A stretch of DNA of 49,140 nucleotides from an uncultured Bacteroidota bacterium (GTDB lineage Bacteria > Bacteroidota > Bacteroidia > Bacteroidales > UBA12481), in contig CAINOB010000114.1 in the NCBI GenBank assembly GCA_903851365.1, positions 1 through 49,140 on the forward strand, given 5' to 3'. The notes under the pieces are model-generated. The model was given only the letters and a program-made list of their open reading frames with translations, had not been told where the DNA came from and searched no databases. This document shows, piece after piece, positions 47,833-49,140 of this stretch (position 1 is its first letter; each line of letters opens with the position of its first letter). A program made the translations under genes and the position numbers.

Positions 47833-49113
47833 ATGAAAAGAGATACAGAAGTTTTTGATTTGATCAATAAAGAGATTCAAAGGCAAAAGAATGGAATTGA
47901 ACTTATTGCCTCGGAAAATTTTGTAAGTAATCAGGTACTTGAGGCCATGGGCTCGGTACTCACCAATAAATACGCCGAAGGCTACCCCGGGCACCGCTAT
48001 TATGGAGGTTGTGAAGTTGTAGATCAAACAGAGCAACTGGCAATTGACCGTCTGAAAGAACTCTATGATGCTGAATATGCGAATGTTCAGCCTCACTCTG
48101 GAGCTCAGGCCAACATGGCAGTTTTTCTGACCGTTCTTAAACCTGGTGACACCTTTATGGGTCTCGATCTTTCGCATGGTGGCCATTTATCGCATGGATC
48201 ACCGGTCAACAGTTCAGGAATTCTTTATCATCAGGTTTCCTATGGCGTTAAAGAAGATACCGGCCGTGTGGATTACGACATGATGGAAGAAGTGGCAATG
48301 CGCGAAAAACCAAAAATGATCATCGGTGGTGCATCTGCTTATTCCAGGGAATGGGACTATGCCAGAATGCGGGCCATTGCTGACAAGATTGGAGCTATCC
48401 TCATGATCGATATGGCTCATCCAGCTGGCCTTATCGCTGCAGGACTGCTTGATAATCCTGTAAAATATGCACACATAGTAACCTCCACCACGCATAAAAC
48501 TTTACGTGGTCCACGAGGCGGAATCATCATTTTGGGTACTGATTTCGATAATCCCTGGGGAATTGCCACAAAAAAGGGGGAAATACGCAAAATGTCGTCA
48601 CTCATCGATTCAGCTGTGTTTCCTGGAATCCAGGGAGGACCGCTGGAACATATCATTGCAGCTAAAGCTGTTGCCTTCGGCGAAGCTTTAAGCCCGGAAT
48701 TTACGGTTTATCAGAAACAGGTTAAGAAAAATGCGGCTTTAATGGCAGAAGCCTTTATGAAAAAGGGTTACAAGGTCATTTCCGGCGGCACGGATAACCA
48801 TAGCATGCTGATTGATCTTCGGACAAAAGTTCCCTTGGTAACCGGCAAACAGGTTGAAAATGCATTGGTAAGAGCCGATATCACAGTCAATAAAAATATG
48901 GTTCCATTCGATTCACGCTCACCTTTCCAGACTTCAGGTTTAAGGGTTGGAACACCTGCAATAACCACCAGGGGAATGAAGGAAGCTGATATGGAACAGA
49001 TTGTCAATCTTATCGATCGCGTTGTCACGGATCACGAAAATGAGGACCTCATTTTAAAAACAAAAAAAGAGGTGAATGGAATGATGAGCAGTTTACCCAT
49101 GTTTGCAGATTAA
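47833..49113 (+). CDS. glyA: Serine hydroxymethyltransferase
   Basis: This 426-residue protein (ATG at 47833; an in-frame TTG lies 6 bases earlier) has the PLP lysine Lys222 in [14 protein letters not shown]. Family blocks are [47 protein letters not shown] and [13 protein letters not shown]. Length is normal. It converts serine and tetrahydrofolate to glycine and methylene-tetrahydrofolate. A weak -7-like TATCTTTA lies at about 47795-47802. The last 27 bases of the window include an ATG at 49130 that may start the next gene. Confidence 0.98.
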   Translation: MKRDTEVFDLINKEIQRQKNGIELIASENFVSNQVLEAMGSVLTNKYAEGYPGHRYYGGCEVVDQTEQLAIDRLKELYDAEYANVQPHSGAQANMAVFLTVLKPGDTFMGLDLSHGGHLSHGSPVNSSGILYHQVSYGVKEDTGRVDYDMMEEVAMREKPKMIIGGASAYSREWDYARMRAIADKIGAILMIDMAHPAGLIAAGLLDNPVKYAHIVTSTTHKTLRGPRGGIIILGTDFDNPWGIATKKGEIRKMSSLIDSAVFPGIQGGPLEHIIAAKAVAFGEALSPEFTVYQKQVKKNAALMAEAFMKKGYKVISGGTDNHSMLIDLRTKVPLVTGKQVENALVRADITVNKNMVPFDSRSPFQTSGLRVGTPAITTRGMKEADMEQIVNLIDRVVTDHENEDLILKTKKEVNGMMSSLPMFAD

Positions 49114-49140
49114 TCTCAGTAACACTCAAATGAAAATTAA

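Noticed and set aside
49130-49140. Start of another gene at the right edge (ATGAAAATT)
   Set aside because: Fewer than four codons are visible, so neither frame nor product can be judged.

Overview
The window looks like a chromosomal stretch from a member of the Bacteroidota, probably an anaerobic Bacteroidales/Marinilabiliales-type bacterium. The pointers are four secreted proteins with FISUMP domains (Fibrobacter succinogenes major paralogous domain), a cupredoxin with a C-terminal type IX secretion sorting domain, promoter -7 boxes of the Bacteroidota form TAnnTTTG, glycoside hydrolases of families GH51 and GH29, and a heterodisulfide-reductase-like operon. The taxonomic call is inference. 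I see no tRNA, rRNA, CRISPR array, insertion sequence or phage genes, and no gene-free stretch longer than about 300 bases.

Layout. 1-1255: end of an antibiotic-biosynthesis-monooxygenase-like gene and a higBA toxin-antitoxin pair. 1333-19355: the most unusual region, holding three paralogous cassettes, all on the minus strand, each in the order sensor kinase > OmpR/PhoB-type regulator > secreted TPR-FISUMP protein. An orphan LytS-type kinase sits between cassettes 1 and 2. A DUF1016 nuclease, a truncated copy of it and a RelE-type toxin-antitoxin pair sit between cassettes 2 and 3. 19447-26705: GH51 arabinofuranosidase with an MFS transporter, GH29 fucosidase, penicillin-acylase-family hydrolase. 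26906-31955: operon for an outer-membrane barrel, an ABC ATPase, two FtsX-type permeases and a LolA-like periplasmic carrier. 32135-36260: isoaspartyl peptidase, periplasmic MsrBA, DbpA-like helicase, cupredoxin. 36281-41184: five-gene HdrC-HdrB-HdrA-HdrC-HdrDE-like redox operon. 41279-44132: NarL/NarX-type two-component system facing a fourth FISUMP lipoprotein. 44136-49113: two tandem ClC-CBS channels and glyA.

How it may work together. Upstream of all three cassette kinases, of the LytS-type kinase and of the third FISUMP gene I find direct repeats TTCACA (minus strand) phased at 10-11 bp, the geometry of PhoB/PhoP-family binding sites. FISUMP gene 1 has a similar array of TTGACA. In the third cassette the array lies just upstream of a -7-like box. 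The kinases carry periplasmic TPR helices resembling the N-terminal TPR of the FISUMP proteins. I infer a small autoregulated envelope-sensing network whose outputs are FISUMP proteins. A fourth FISUMP gene next to an unrelated two-component system strengthens the link.

The intergenic DNA is also unusual. Degenerate heptanucleotide tracts (GTGACAC / GGAAGAC type) recur in at least eight gaps, and a related repeat sits in frame inside the third kinase. Three ungapped copies of a 37-bp element precede higBA, the DUF1016 gene and its truncated copy.
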